The position numbers and the translations under genes were made by a program. From Schizosaccharomyces osmophilus (Eukaryota > Ascomycota > Schizosaccharomycetes > Schizosaccharomycetales > Schizosaccharomycetaceae), in contig NC_079239.1 in assembly GCF_027921745.1 (NCBI RefSeq), positions 647,501-711,500 of the forward strand: a stretch of 64,000 nt of DNA, in the 5' to 3' direction. Below, one piece after another: positions 55,952-64,000 of this stretch. Every line of letters starts with the position of its first letter. The stretch's first letter is position 1. The notes under the pieces are model-generated. The model saw only the letters and a list, made by a program, of their open reading frames with translations, had not been told where the DNA came from and did not search any database.

Positions 55952-57847
55952 ATGTCTGGTATACCCAAACCTGGAAGTGGCTCGCCGGCCGCATCTGCTG
56001 GTTTATGGCATTCGGTTTCGACATTTGTACGAAGACATAGAGGTGCCGCATATGCCATCGGTGCTGTTGCAGTTTTTGCAACAGCCGGAGGAATTTACCA
56101 TGTGAAGCAGCAAAAGACTGCCAGAAAAGGAATTAGTTCCAGAAAATCTGAAAAGCAAACATCTGAAAAGCAAAAGACCGAAGAGGAGCCTGAATCTGGT
56201 AAAACAGAGGGTGACGAACAGGAAGATGAAAGAGTTGAAGACTCTAGCAAAGGCTCCGATGTAACAGCAGGATCTGCTGCTGCTGCTGCCGCCGCTGCTA
56301 AGAAGAAGAAGAAAAACAAGAAGAAGCTTAAAAATAAAAAGTCCGGTGACTCGACTGCCGAGAAAATTGCTACTGAAGAATCTGTGAAGTCTATGTCAAA
56401 GGAGGAACGTGCAAAGCTTGCCACTGAACTCAAGACTCTTGGAAATAAGGCTTATGGACAAAAGGAATATCCCAATGCTATTGACTTTTATTCCCAAGCC
56501 ATCACTTGTTCTCATGACCCTATCTTCTTTTCGAACCGTGCTGCTTGTTATTCTGCCATCGGAGATTTCGAACAAGTTGTTAAGGATACCACCGAAGCTC
56601 TCAAACTCGATCCTACATATGTCAAAGCTTTAAATCGTCGCTCTTCTGCTTATGAGCAACTCGAGAAGCTGGACGATGCTTTGATGGACAGTACTGTTTC
56701 TTGTGTTTTCGATGGTTTTGCAAACGAAAGCATGACCGCTACCGTTGAACGTTTGTTGAAGAAGGTTGCTGAAAAGAAGGCTGTTGCTCTCATGGCTGGA
56801 CGTCCTCCCAAACTTCCTGCTGCTAGTTTCATTCAAACTTACTTGGACTCTTTTCGCCCTCAATCTAAGCCCGACTTTAATGAAGAGTATGAAGGCGATC
56901 GTATTCTCAGCTCTGCTTACGACGCCCTCGATAACGGCGACTATCAGCTTGCTTACGATCAAGCCAAAAAGGCTGCCACCGTCGCTTGCTCCAGTGCACC
57001 TATCAGTGCCCGTGCTTACAACTTGATCGGTACCTTTAAATTTGTTTCTGGTGATTCTAAAGGATCTATGGAAGAATTTAATGAAGCCATCAATCTCGAC
57101 TCTTCTTTCATTCAACCTTATGTTCGTCTTTCTGCTGCCTATCTTGACGAAAACGACCATGATAGCATGTGGAACATTATGCAGAAGGCTGAATCTGTTA
57201 ATGATAAGGATTCCGATCTTTACTATCATCGTGCTCAGGTTCACTTTGTTTCTGGCGAATTTGCTGAAGCTATTGCTGATTACAATAAATCAATTGCTTT
57301 GGACGATTCGTTCATTTATAGTTACATTCAGCTCGGTGTTGCCCAGTACAAGATTCAAGCCTTGAACCAGTCCATGAAGACCTTTGAGGACTGCAAGAAG
57401 AAATTCCCTGGCTGCAGTGAAGTATATAACTACTTTGGTGAGATTCTTTTGGATCAACAAAAGTTCGCCGAAGCAGTTGAAAACTTTGATCGTGCTATCT
57501 CCATTGAGAAGAGAGAACGTTTGACAATTATGAGTGCTATGCCCTTAATTAACAAAGCTCTCGCTGTGTTTCAATGGAAGAAGGATATTAAACAAGCTGA
57601 AAGCTTGTGTCGTCAAGCCTTGTCTGCTGATCCTGACTGCGATATTGCAATTGCCAGTATGGCTCAATTTTTGTTGCAACAAGGCAAGGCTCAAGAGGCC
57701 CTTTCTTACTTTGAGCAATCGGCCCAGCTTGCTCGTACTGAAGCTGAAATGGTGAATGCCTTCTCTTATGCTGAAGCAACTCGCACACAAATTGCATTGA
57801 CAGAAAAATATCCTCAATTGGTAGGCCGTTTAAGTCAGTCTATGTAA
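55952..57847 (+). CDS. tom70: Mitochondrial import receptor Tom70
   Basis: A single exon of 631 aa. An N-terminal outer-membrane anchor sits at about residues 30-52 ([19 protein letters not shown]), preceded by a basic patch (RRHRG). A disordered charged region with an Ala run and Lys run ([17 protein letters not shown]) precedes TPR repeats from about residue 155: [71 protein letters not shown], and further pairs to the end. The first TPRs form the Hsp70/Hsp90 clamp. Tom70 docks hydrophobic precursors at the mitochondrial surface. The ATG at 55952 begins [12 protein letters not shown]. Confidence 0.94.
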   Translation: MSGIPKPGSGSPAASAGLWHSVSTFVRRHRGAAYAIGAVAVFATAGGIYHVKQQKTARKGISSRKSEKQTSEKQKTEEEPESGKTEGDEQEDERVEDSSKGSDVTAGSAAAAAAAAKKKKKNKKKLKNKKSGDSTAEKIATEESVKSMSKEERAKLATELKTLGNKAYGQKEYPNAIDFYSQAITCSHDPIFFSNRAACYSAIGDFEQVVKDTTEALKLDPTYVKALNRRSSAYEQLEKLDDALMDSTVSCVFDGFANESMTATVERLLKKVAEKKAVALMAGRPPKLPAASFIQTYLDSFRPQSKPDFNEEYEGDRILSSAYDALDNGDYQLAYDQAKKAATVACSSAPISARAYNLIGTFKFVSGDSKGSMEEFNEAINLDSSFIQPYVRLSAAYLDENDHDSMWNIMQKAESVNDKDSDLYYHRAQVHFVSGEFAEAIADYNKSIALDDSFIYSYIQLGVAQYKIQALNQSMKTFEDCKKKFPGCSEVYNYFGEILLDQQKFAEAVENFDRAISIEKRERLTIMSAMPLINKALAVFQWKKDIKQAESLCRQALSADPDCDIAIASMAQFLLQQGKAQEALSYFEQSAQLARTEAEMVNAFSYAEATRTQIALTEKYPQLVGRLSQSM

Positions 57848-58595
57848 AATCGAGAAAAGTCTAGTGCTTACGTATAATTCGAATGTGAAAGATTGTATAA
57901 TTATAAAAAAGACCGTTTGATTAATTTGCAATCCTTGTTACGGATTTTTTCTATGATTTTCTCATGTGACATGGCTTTTGCTTGCTGCTACAAAAAAAGT
58001 ATGAACGATTATGTTTTGAAAATTGAGCAACTAATAAAACTCTCAAGTGCTTTCCTTGTATCAGGGAATTGAAAGAGTTTTGCGTTTGTAATTTGTTTTT
58101 CCAGTTTTTGGGTGATCTTTAATGAAGCCGATATTTGACCTAACCTTTGGTTTTTAGCGTAGCGTTGAAGATGTGATTAGAACATATAGCAAAGTAAGTA
58201 TTATTTTCAAAACAAATAATAATGAAGCTTAGAACGCTATAGCGTTTCCTTCAGAAGAAGAAAAAACACACCTACAAGTATTTATCTATATCAAGAAATT
58301 GACCCTCGTTAAAGCATTTACGGTATTGGAGTGAATAATAACGAAGCTAGAAAAGAAAATAATTCGTAGAGTACAAACGTTGTGTCTAAGGAATCTTCAA
58401 TCCACTGTATAAAAAATAAAAAAATCCGCGTTTCTATTTGTAATTTGTCGGTATTTTAGTTATTTTTGATCCTTTTTAGACTGCTCAATTAGCGAGCGAA
58501 CTCGTTTTTGGGAGATAGTTGGAATTAAGAAGAGTTGTAGGTATACATTGAGTTTTTTTTGTGAACCCATTGCGCTGAATGAGTCTTCTTTGAGG
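57848..58595. other. Intergenic region
   Basis: About 750 bp between tom70 and ypi1. An upstream in-frame stretch at 58548-58595 lacks an ATG. No RNA gene or repeat recognised. Confidence 0.45.
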
Positions 58596-59061
58596 ATGGA
58601 ATTACCTTTTAACACCGATTATTCTGGATCTCACACGATAACTGCGAACGAGGTGCCGTACCAAGTTCCTGAGGAAGGACAAGTGGAAGAACATGTTTTA
58701 CGGCTGGAGCCTGAGTCTCGAGGCAGACGTGTAAGGTGGGCGAATAATACTGTCGACAATGAGAATATGGACAAGAAAAAATCAAAAGGTAAGCTGCAAG
58801 ATGAAGGGCATGGATCGATAGGAAGGTGTTATCAAAACGAAACCAAAGAAACGTCTTTTCCAAGAGTGATCGCTTATACTAACATTCAAGTATCTTGCTA
58901 ATGCCCTTGTCCTTGGTCTCGGTCCGTATAGAATGACTTGGCTAACGAATGCAGTGTGCTGCATTTATCACAAGGCTAAAAAGTTTGATGAAAGCTCATC
59001 AGAATCCGACAGCGACTCGGATTCTTCCAGCTGTAGCCGGAATGCTTATGAGCGTGCGTGA
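58596..59061 (+). CDS. ypi1: Type 1 phosphatase regulator Ypi1 (PPP1R11 family)
   Basis: Two exons, 58596-58788 and 58955-59061, phase 1; 99 aa. The conserved PP1-binding core spans the junction: RRVRWANNTVDNENM, then KKKSKVCCIYHKAKKFDES. RVRW is an RVxF-type docking motif, and the CCIYHK segment is the inhibitor-3 hallmark. An acidic Ser tail (SSSESDSDSDSSS) follows. Ypi1 binds and inhibits or activates the PP1 catalytic subunits (Dis2/Sds21) and partners Sds22 in the nucleus. The acceptor choice (58953-58954) was fixed by the CCIYHK motif. Confidence 0.9.
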
Positions 59062-59594
59062 AGGTTTAGGTTGTACTATACAAGGGGTTCAGGAAATTAA
59101 TGAATTTAAATAAAAGCTATATATATTTATCATGACGGTTCAGTTTGCAACACGGCTGTGGAATAGCCATGTCCTTCTTCAATATTTTGTATCACAAGCG
59201 TGAATGATGCTAAGTCTTTAAACTCTCATAATTGGCGAATCCCCTTGCTTCGTTGTCTAGGTGTATTCAATCTGAGAATTTTTAGTTGCGCATCCACGGA
59301 TAGCGTGAGTGTTAAATCAAAGTAGTTTTGAGAAAAGTGAATAAAAAAGAAAGATTTTTATTTCGATCATTAAGTTAAAACGAAAACACGAATAATATAA
59401 CAATCATCAACTTGAAATGAGACACAGATTAAATAAAATTACACACGAGAATGAAAACAAGGTGACCCAACGAATATAGACAGGCAGGTAAGAGGAGATT
59501 ACCTTTTTAGAAATAAATAAATAATACAGGAAAACCAATTCATCCTCAAAGAGAATATAGACCACGTAGAAACAAAGCTTTTGACAGCTTACGT
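59062..59594. other. Convergent 3' intergenic region
   Basis: 530 bp between ypi1 and the convergent DUF4588-like gene. AT-rich; nothing identified. Confidence 0.4.
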
Positions 59595-60032
59595 TTACCG
59601 TCGATTCCGTTTTGTCCATGAGCCGTTCAAGTCAAAAACCCTTCGTTTATGAGGAGCTTCATCATCATCTGAATCCAGAACGGGCCGACCAGAACGAGCT
59701 GTGCGTAAAGCAGAAAAGTTAAGATTTGGATTGTTTACAGGAGCTTGCTGGACATCATCCATGTGAATAGAATCGCCATTCCCGCCAAAAGATTGGTGAG
59801 ACGAGTCTGCGACGAACTCGGGGTCATATATGGCCAGTTTTTCTTTACAGTATTGAAGTATATAGTCACTAGAGACACCGTTACATTCGATTAGTTCGGC
59901 GATTTCCTTCAAGGCCTGTGCATAACCAGCTTTTTGGGAACGAAGTGACTCTGCGGTGGATGCTTGATACAGCTGCGTAACGCTTAGCGCGGTTTGTTTA
60001 AAATGAGATAATAAGTTTTCTTGACCAGACAT
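59595..60032 (-). CDS. DUF4588/HAPSTR1-like nuclear protein (145 aa)
   Basis: A 145-aa protein from ATG 60032. The N-terminal helical region (LSHFKQTALSVTQLYQASTA then GYAQALKEIAELIECNG) resembles the DUF4588 family that includes human HAPSTR1 (C16orf72). The C-terminus has an acidic-basic nuclear-type end (DSDDDEAPHKRRVFDLNGSW). HAPSTR1 has been linked to stress tolerance with the ligase HUWE1; whether this protein does likewise is unknown. The match is by eye and moderate. Confidence 0.6.
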   Translation of the reverse strand: MSGQENLLSHFKQTALSVTQLYQASTAESLRSQKAGYAQALKEIAELIECNGVSSDYILQYCKEKLAIYDPEFVADSSHQSFGGNGDSIHMDDVQQAPVNNPNLNFSALRTARSGRPVLDSDDDEAPHKRRVFDLNGSWTKRNRR

Positions 60033-60556
60033 TCCTATGAATAGGTACAATTTACAGTTCGCATACCAAGAATAGCTACTTTAAAATTGTTTTGGAGAAG
60101 GCAGGTCTCGCGAAAGGGTTATTCATTCTTCAGGGCAAATTACGAAGTGGAACGTAGTTAGTAAACCTCGAACGTAATATTTGCTTTCGTAGCTTATATG
60201 GTAAACAAAGCATTTGTAAAAAGAAAAGATAAAGTATAAACAGGGTATGAATCTCATCGTTTGAAGCAAGTTAAGGGCGTGTATGCATGGATTTGATCAT
60301 GGGAAGGCCCAATAGATAACCACGATTTGTTGGTTATAACTGAAAAGCTGGGCTAAAAGTGTGAAATACAACATGTAATTTTGTAAGCTTGAGTAATTTA
60401 CGAAACAAATTCACATTTAAAAGAACAGTGGAGATAAAAAGAAATACTTTATGCATTCAATAGACTCATTACCGAGTGAAATACAATGTAGACAAGTATG
60501 CATTTTGTTTCGTCAAGCTGGATTATAGGTGCCCAGCTAAATACATTACTATAGTG

Positions 60557-60667
60557 ATGATTCGTTTCATAAGAGATCCTACTACTGGCAAAGAATTCGA
60601 AACATTACCTTCCCAATGTCTGGAGGATGTGAAGAAGCGATTGCAAAGATTTTTAATTGATATTTAA
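60557..60667 (+). CDS. Small uncharacterised frame (36 aa)
   Basis: ATG 60557 to TAA 60665-60667 encodes 36 residues, starting MIRFIRDPTTGKEFETLPSQ and ending in a helical KKRLQRFLIDI. The composition looks protein-like, but no family is recognised and no paralogue is in view. It lies upstream of the cpc2 core promoter, so it should not be on the cpc2 mRNA. It may be a small gene, an exon, or chance. Confidence 0.25.
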   Translation: MIRFIRDPTTGKEFETLPSQCLEDVKKRLQRFLIDI

Positions 60668-60871
60668 GTACTTATTTTTTTCTGTCTCAACCAGAAAGGA
60701 TCTCGACGATAGGACAAATCTCGTCAAACACCAAATAAGTTTTGGTCTTCAAGGTGATCGTCGAGAGTGCATCTTCGTCGAACCCATCAAGCAAAGGAAT
60801 TCAGTCACCATAACACCTAACTGCAGCTTGATATTGGAGCACCGCTGCTAAAAATTTTGGTGTAGCATACA

Positions 60872-60905
60872 ACCCTAACCTAACTTTTACAGAAACACAG
60901 TCACA
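60872..60905 (+). promoter_or_regulatory. HomolE-like and HomolD boxes, cpc2 core promoter
   Basis: CAGTCACA at 60898-60905 is an exact HomolD box, which replaces TATA in S. pombe ribosomal-protein promoters. ACCCTAACCTA at 60872-60882 resembles the upstream HomolE element (ACCCTACCCT). Spacing to the cpc2 ATG is about 60 bp. The arrangement suggests that cpc2 is co-regulated with ribosomal protein genes. The function is inferred from S. pombe knowledge. Confidence 0.65.
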
Positions 60906-60967
60906 TCACATATAGAACATTTTTGTACTAATTTTACTTTTCCTTCAAGACATCACGACCAGTCAAC

Positions 60968-62268
60968 ATGCCAGAACAACTTGTGCTCCGTGCAACTCTC
61001 GAAGGTCACTCTGGATGGGTTACTTCCCTTTCCACTGCTCCTGAGAACCCTGATATTCTTCTTTCCGGTTCTCGTGACAAGTCCATCATCTTGGTAAGTA
61101 CGATAGTGTCAGTCGACCTCGACTGCCGTAAAAAATGCCTGTAATCTTTCTGCATTACTGAAATTTACAGATATTTAGCAGTATTGCACGACTTTCATAC
61201 AATACGGCCTTTTACTAACATCTTTATTATAGTGGAACTTGGTCCGTGATGATATGAACTATGGTATCGCCCAGAGACGCTTGACCGGCCACAGTCACTT
61301 TGTTTCCGACTGTGCTCTTTCCTTCGACAGTCACTATGCCTTGTCTGCCTCCTGGGATAAGACCATCCGTTTGTGGGATCTTGAAAAGGGTGAATGCACC
61401 CACCAATTCGTTGGTCACAACAGTGATGTCTTGTCCGTTTCCATCTCCCCTGACAACCGCCAGGTTGTTTCTGGTTCTCGTGACAAGACCATCAAGATCT
61501 GGAACATCATCGGTAACTGCAAGTACACCATCACCGACGGTGGTCACTCTGACTGGGTTTCTTGCGTTCGCTTCTCTCCTAACCCTGACAACCTCACCTT
61601 CGTCTCTGCTGGTTGGGACAAGGCCGTTAAGGTAAGTTTTTTGTTTGCATCGCACCTGCTGTTTAGGATATTACAAATGTTTTGGGTAGATGATGGTTCT
61701 ACAATATTTGCTACTTCGGAGGTCCTTTCGGGCTCGATGAGACAAAACATTCACCTTAGTTGCTGATACCATTCGACAGCATTTGTTGATTTTACAACTT
61801 TGCGATAGCTTACTTGCTGTATCATTCACTTTACTAACCCATACATAGGTTTGGGACTTGGAGTCTTTCTCTCTCCGTACTTCTCACTACGGTCATACCG
61901 GCTACGTTTCTGCTGTCACTATCTCCCCTGATGGCTCTCTTTGCGCTTCCGGTGGTAGAGACGGTACCTTGATGCTCTGGGATCTTAACGAATCCACTCA
62001 CCTCTACTCTTTGGAAGCTAAGGCTAACATTAATGCCCTTGTTTTCTCTCCCAACCGCTACTGGCTTTGCGCTGCTACTGGCTCTTCTATCCGTATCTTC
62101 GATTTGGAAACTCAAGAGAAGGTTGATGAGCTTACTGTCGACTTCGTCGGTGTCGGTAAGAAGAGCTCTGAGCCCGAGTGTGTTTCCCTTACCTGGTCCC
62201 CTGATGGCCAAACTTTGTTCTCTGGCTGGACCGACAATGTTATTCGTGTTTGGCAAGTTACCAAGTAA
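60968..62268 (+). CDS. cpc2: RACK1 homologue Cpc2 (seven-blade WD40, 40S ribosome)
   Basis: Three exons, 60968-61093, 61233-61631 and 61849-62268, all phase 0; 314 aa, identical in length to S. pombe Cpc2 as I recall. The WD repeats are textbook: [79 protein letters not shown], and [16 protein letters not shown], ending [16 protein letters not shown]. Cpc2/RACK1 sits on the head of the 40S subunit, and it links translation to Pck2 and stress signalling. Codon usage is strongly biased to preferred codons, as for ribosomal proteins. Intron 2 hosts a box C/D snoRNA. Confidence 0.97.
61685..61770 (+). ncRNA. snoU24: Box C/D snoRNA U24 (snR24 homologue) in cpc2 intron 2
   Basis: Inside the 217-nt intron 61632-61848. 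A C-box-like ATGATGG lies at 61690-61696 and a CTGA D box at 61763-61766, bracketed by a GGTA/TACC terminal stem (61685-61688 with 61767-61770). Between them, ATATTTGCTACTTC and GATGAGAC match conserved U24 segments as I remember them from budding yeast; the former is the rRNA-guide region. U24 lies in the intron of ASC1, the budding-yeast RACK1 gene, so position and sequence agree. U24 guides 2'-O-methylation of 25S rRNA. The C box has a final G rather than A, a tolerated variation. Exact ends are approximate. Confidence 0.85.
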
Positions 62269-62571
62269 AAATAAGATCCTAATTGTTGTCCCATTTGGCG
62301 AAATTAAATAATGTTTTAGTGGCTTTAGGAAGGATCATTTAAAGTATGAATCGATTTAGATTCCACCATTTATATATGTTTTAGCGGTTTGGTTTTGGTT
62401 TATAAGTATTGTCTTTGTTTTATTGTAATTTCCTTTGGTACTTGGGTGTAGACACATCAAGGGTTAGAAAACTTTGATGATAACCACTGTAAGTGCATGT
62501 TGCTCTTAATTCGAAAAACAGGCGTATTTCGAATGCTTTTTTTTTTAATGCATATAAAAAGTAAAAAGATT
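62269..62571. other. Spacer between cpc2 and tRNA-Gly
   Basis: About 300 bp of cpc2 3' end and AT-rich spacer; includes a T run (62538-62546). Nothing else. Confidence 0.4.
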
Positions 62572-62642
62572 TGCTTCGGCCGGGAATCGAACCCGGGTCG
62601 CTTCGATGGCAACGAAGCATTATACCACTAAACCACCAAAGC
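62572..62642 (-). tRNA. tRNA-Gly (GCC anticodon)
   Basis: 71 bases read on the minus strand from G62642 to the discriminator A at 62572. Acceptor stem GCTTTGG/CCGAAGC with one U-G pair; anticodon arm CTTCG-TTGCCAT-CGAAG gives anticodon GCC; T arm CCGGG-TTCGATT-CCCGG. The A box and B box are intact. There is no intron. A poly-T terminator-like run lies 3' on the minus strand. Confidence 0.94.
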
Positions 62643-63026
62643 AGTCATTGAACTTTAAGGGCAATTAGACATATATAACCATGTTCTTAAATTTGGAACA
62701 TAAACAATTTTCCACTAACAAAAGCTTTATTGTTGAGTTATCTCTCTAAGCAGCAAGCTGGTATAGGTACAAGCAAAACCTGTAGTCAGAAGAACCAACC
62801 ATCATTCAAAACGGAAGCGTAAGATGCCAACCTCGTTAGACTGTCGAAGGTTGTGAAGGGTGAATATAAAGATTAATAAGTCAGTAAAGCTACAACAAAG
62901 TTACTCTGTAAGTGTCAAACAAATAGAGAAAGAAAGGGAAATTTATTGAAAAAGGATTTTGTGTTTAGTTTGAGTTAGGAAACAAGTTGCCTTTGCTCAA
63001 AGGACGTAGCATTGAGATTTCCTCCA

Positions 63027-63641
63027 GTAAACAAACAGACACAACCAGAAAAGCGGACTAGTGACAAAGAGTTACTCGATTTGTCCTAGGAAACCTTTGG
63101 AATTATTTGTGACTTCTACTTACGGAAAAAATCATCAATGCTGGATGTTTGAGAAAAGGATCAACTTAGTTTAAGAGATCAGCGTATTGTTTTCATGCCA
63201 AGATGCAGCTCCTGTCCTATTTTATCAATTTCAACTCAATTCGGTTTTGGAACATAAACCCCAAAGCTTGACTTGGCCAGAGTCAATGCTTCGAAAGGTC
63301 GACTGATTCAACATCACTATTGAGAGAAACGATTATGCCAGGAACGCAAACATTCGTTGAGTCTGTTCTCAAATACTCTTATCTCATGCTCGTTGCTAAA
63401 AAGGTTTAACACGTACATGAATAATAGGAGCAGTTGGAACTCGACCTTTTGAATGCTGCAAATTACATTTTGGAATGTAAACAAACGCCAGCAACCACCA
63501 GAATCGAATCTTTAGTCGAATACTAAAATCTTATGCTCGCTGCTGAGTTGTCTTGTTCAACACGTACATAAATAATAATAGTAGACTAAATGCAATTGCT
63601 CGTGCGTTGCTTTGCTTTGCTTTTTGAAATGTAAACAAATG
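63027..63641 (+). promoter_or_regulatory. Three FLEX-type forkhead sites
   Basis: GTAAACAAACA at 63027-63037 (a perfect Mei4 FLEX match), GTAAACAAACG at 63477-63487 and GTAAACAAATG at 63631-63641, all in the same orientation. FLEX is the binding site of the meiotic forkhead factor Mei4 in S. pombe and overlaps the sites of other forkhead proteins. Three in 615 bp of otherwise AT-rich DNA is unlikely to be chance. Confidence 0.6.
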
Positions 63642-63645
63642 CTAG
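63370..63645 (+). repeat. Imperfect tandem duplication, about 150-bp unit
   Basis: Unit A (about 63370-63490) and unit B (about 63517-63645) share, in order, AATACT, ATGCTCG(T/C)TGCT, AACACGTACAT(G/A)AATAATA and ATGTAAACAAA. The offsets between copies are 147, 147, 151 and 154 bp, so the blocks are collinear. Each unit ends in a forkhead site. Sequence between blocks has diverged considerably. Confidence 0.7.
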
Positions 63646-64000
63646 AAGCAAGAGTCTTAAGGAAAAGAACGGGGGATAAAACCAGTTTACAAGGGAAAGA
63701 AGTTAAAATCAAAAAAGGGAATCAATCAAAGAGAAAGCTGAAATGTTAGAAAAGGAGGGAATCAAAGGGATCATACTCAAAAATTGTGTCATAAAGGTTC
63801 ACGAGAAAAGGTTATTAATTGAAAAAAGATTAAGAGGATGAAATTTAAGAAGAGTATCAAAACGTTCATCACAATTTTTTAAGACATATGAGTAAAAAGG
63901 TATTGGAGCAATGGGAAAGCAACCGAGTGGAACGCCTTCTGCTTATTCCTCTTTTAACGAAGCAAAGCAGTGATACATCCAAGGAGCGCTCATTTCGTGA

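Larger units (their letters stand above)
60033..60967. other. Promoter region of cpc2 with a possible small gene
   Basis: 935 bp. Holds one clean short frame (60557-60667, listed separately) and, near the 3' end, HomolE-like and HomolD boxes. A second short frame, about 60690-60851, begins just after CAACCAG and could be an exon; no intron joining the two frames works, because a stop intervenes. Confidence 0.45.
62643..64000. other. Gene-free end with FLEX sites (long upstream region of next gene)
   Basis: 1.36 kb to the window edge without a credible frame. It carries three GTAAACAAA sites and an imperfect tandem duplication, both listed separately. This is probably the promoter and leader of a gene beyond the window; by S. 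pombe synteny, possibly meu26, a meiosis-induced gene, but that is a guess. Confidence 0.5.

Noticed and set aside
60452-60556. Spliced exon MHSIDSLPSEIQCRQ joined to the 60557 frame
   Set aside because: All three available acceptors place a stop codon directly after the junction.
60871-60884. Telomere-like AACCCTAACCTAAC
   Set aside because: A single degenerate copy beside a HomolD box and far from any chromosome end; a HomolE-like promoter element explains it better.
1-64000. Search for LTR, transposon or CRISPR features
   Set aside because: No transposase, reverse-transcriptase or integrase-like peptide, no Tf-type LTR ends and no regularly spaced repeats were seen.

Overview
The window is nuclear DNA of a fission yeast (Schizosaccharomyces). 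It is AT-rich and gene-dense. Most genes have small spliced introns with GTANGT-like donors, CTAAC/CTAAT branch points and acceptors about 5-15 nt downstream. Gene content and order match a stretch of S. pombe chromosome I as I remember it (pck, kap114, pph3/ppa3, clp1, scd2, gdi1, seh1, ntf2, sck1, ssf1, mus7, the SPAC6B12 block, cpc2). Protein identities look like those of a sister species (S. octosporus/osmophilus/cryophilus type) rather than S. pombe itself; that is inference from memory, not an alignment.

Layout. 1-13.4 kb: N-terminus of a Pck-type protein kinase C, an unrecognised small spliced gene, importin kap114, a PP4-like phosphatase, mRNA 3'-end factor clp1, metallothionein zym1, and polarity scaffold scd2. 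14-27 kb: a DUF2009 protein, an unrecognised probably mitochondrial protein, tubulin cofactor E (alp21), a Crf1/Ifh1-like corepressor, Rab GDI (gdi1), seh1 and ntf2. 27-43.5 kb: AGC kinase sck1, ribosome factor ssf1/Peter Pan, repair protein mus7, a TORC2 HbrB/Bit61-type protein, KEOPS subunit gon7, a kynurenine aminotransferase and ies2. 44-55 kb: neugrin-like rrg9, the SPX-RING ligase pqr1, J-protein mug185, an Rsa3-like protein, trm10, primase spp1 and sld2/drc1. 55-64 kb: tRNA-Thr, tom70, PP1 inhibitor ypi1, a DUF4588/HAPSTR1-like protein, RACK1 (cpc2) with an intronic U24 box C/D snoRNA, tRNA-Gly, and a gene-free end carrying forkhead/FLEX motifs in an imperfect tandem duplication.

These are ordinary independent eukaryotic genes, not an operon. 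Loose themes recur: nutrient/TOR signalling (sck1, the Bit61-type protein, the Crf1-like protein, Seh1, Pqr1), phosphatase control (the PP4-like enzyme, ypi1), DNA replication and repair (mus7, spp1, drc1) and ribosome biogenesis or translation (ssf1, rsa3-like, U24, cpc2). I found no retroelement, LTR, DNA transposon, CRISPR array or foreign island. The most rewarding observations are a C-terminal CaaX box (CVIM) on Pqr1, a basic upstream extension without AUG on the aminotransferase, U24 in the RACK1 intron, forkhead-site palindromes and triplets, and an acceptor-stem mismatch in tRNA-Thr.
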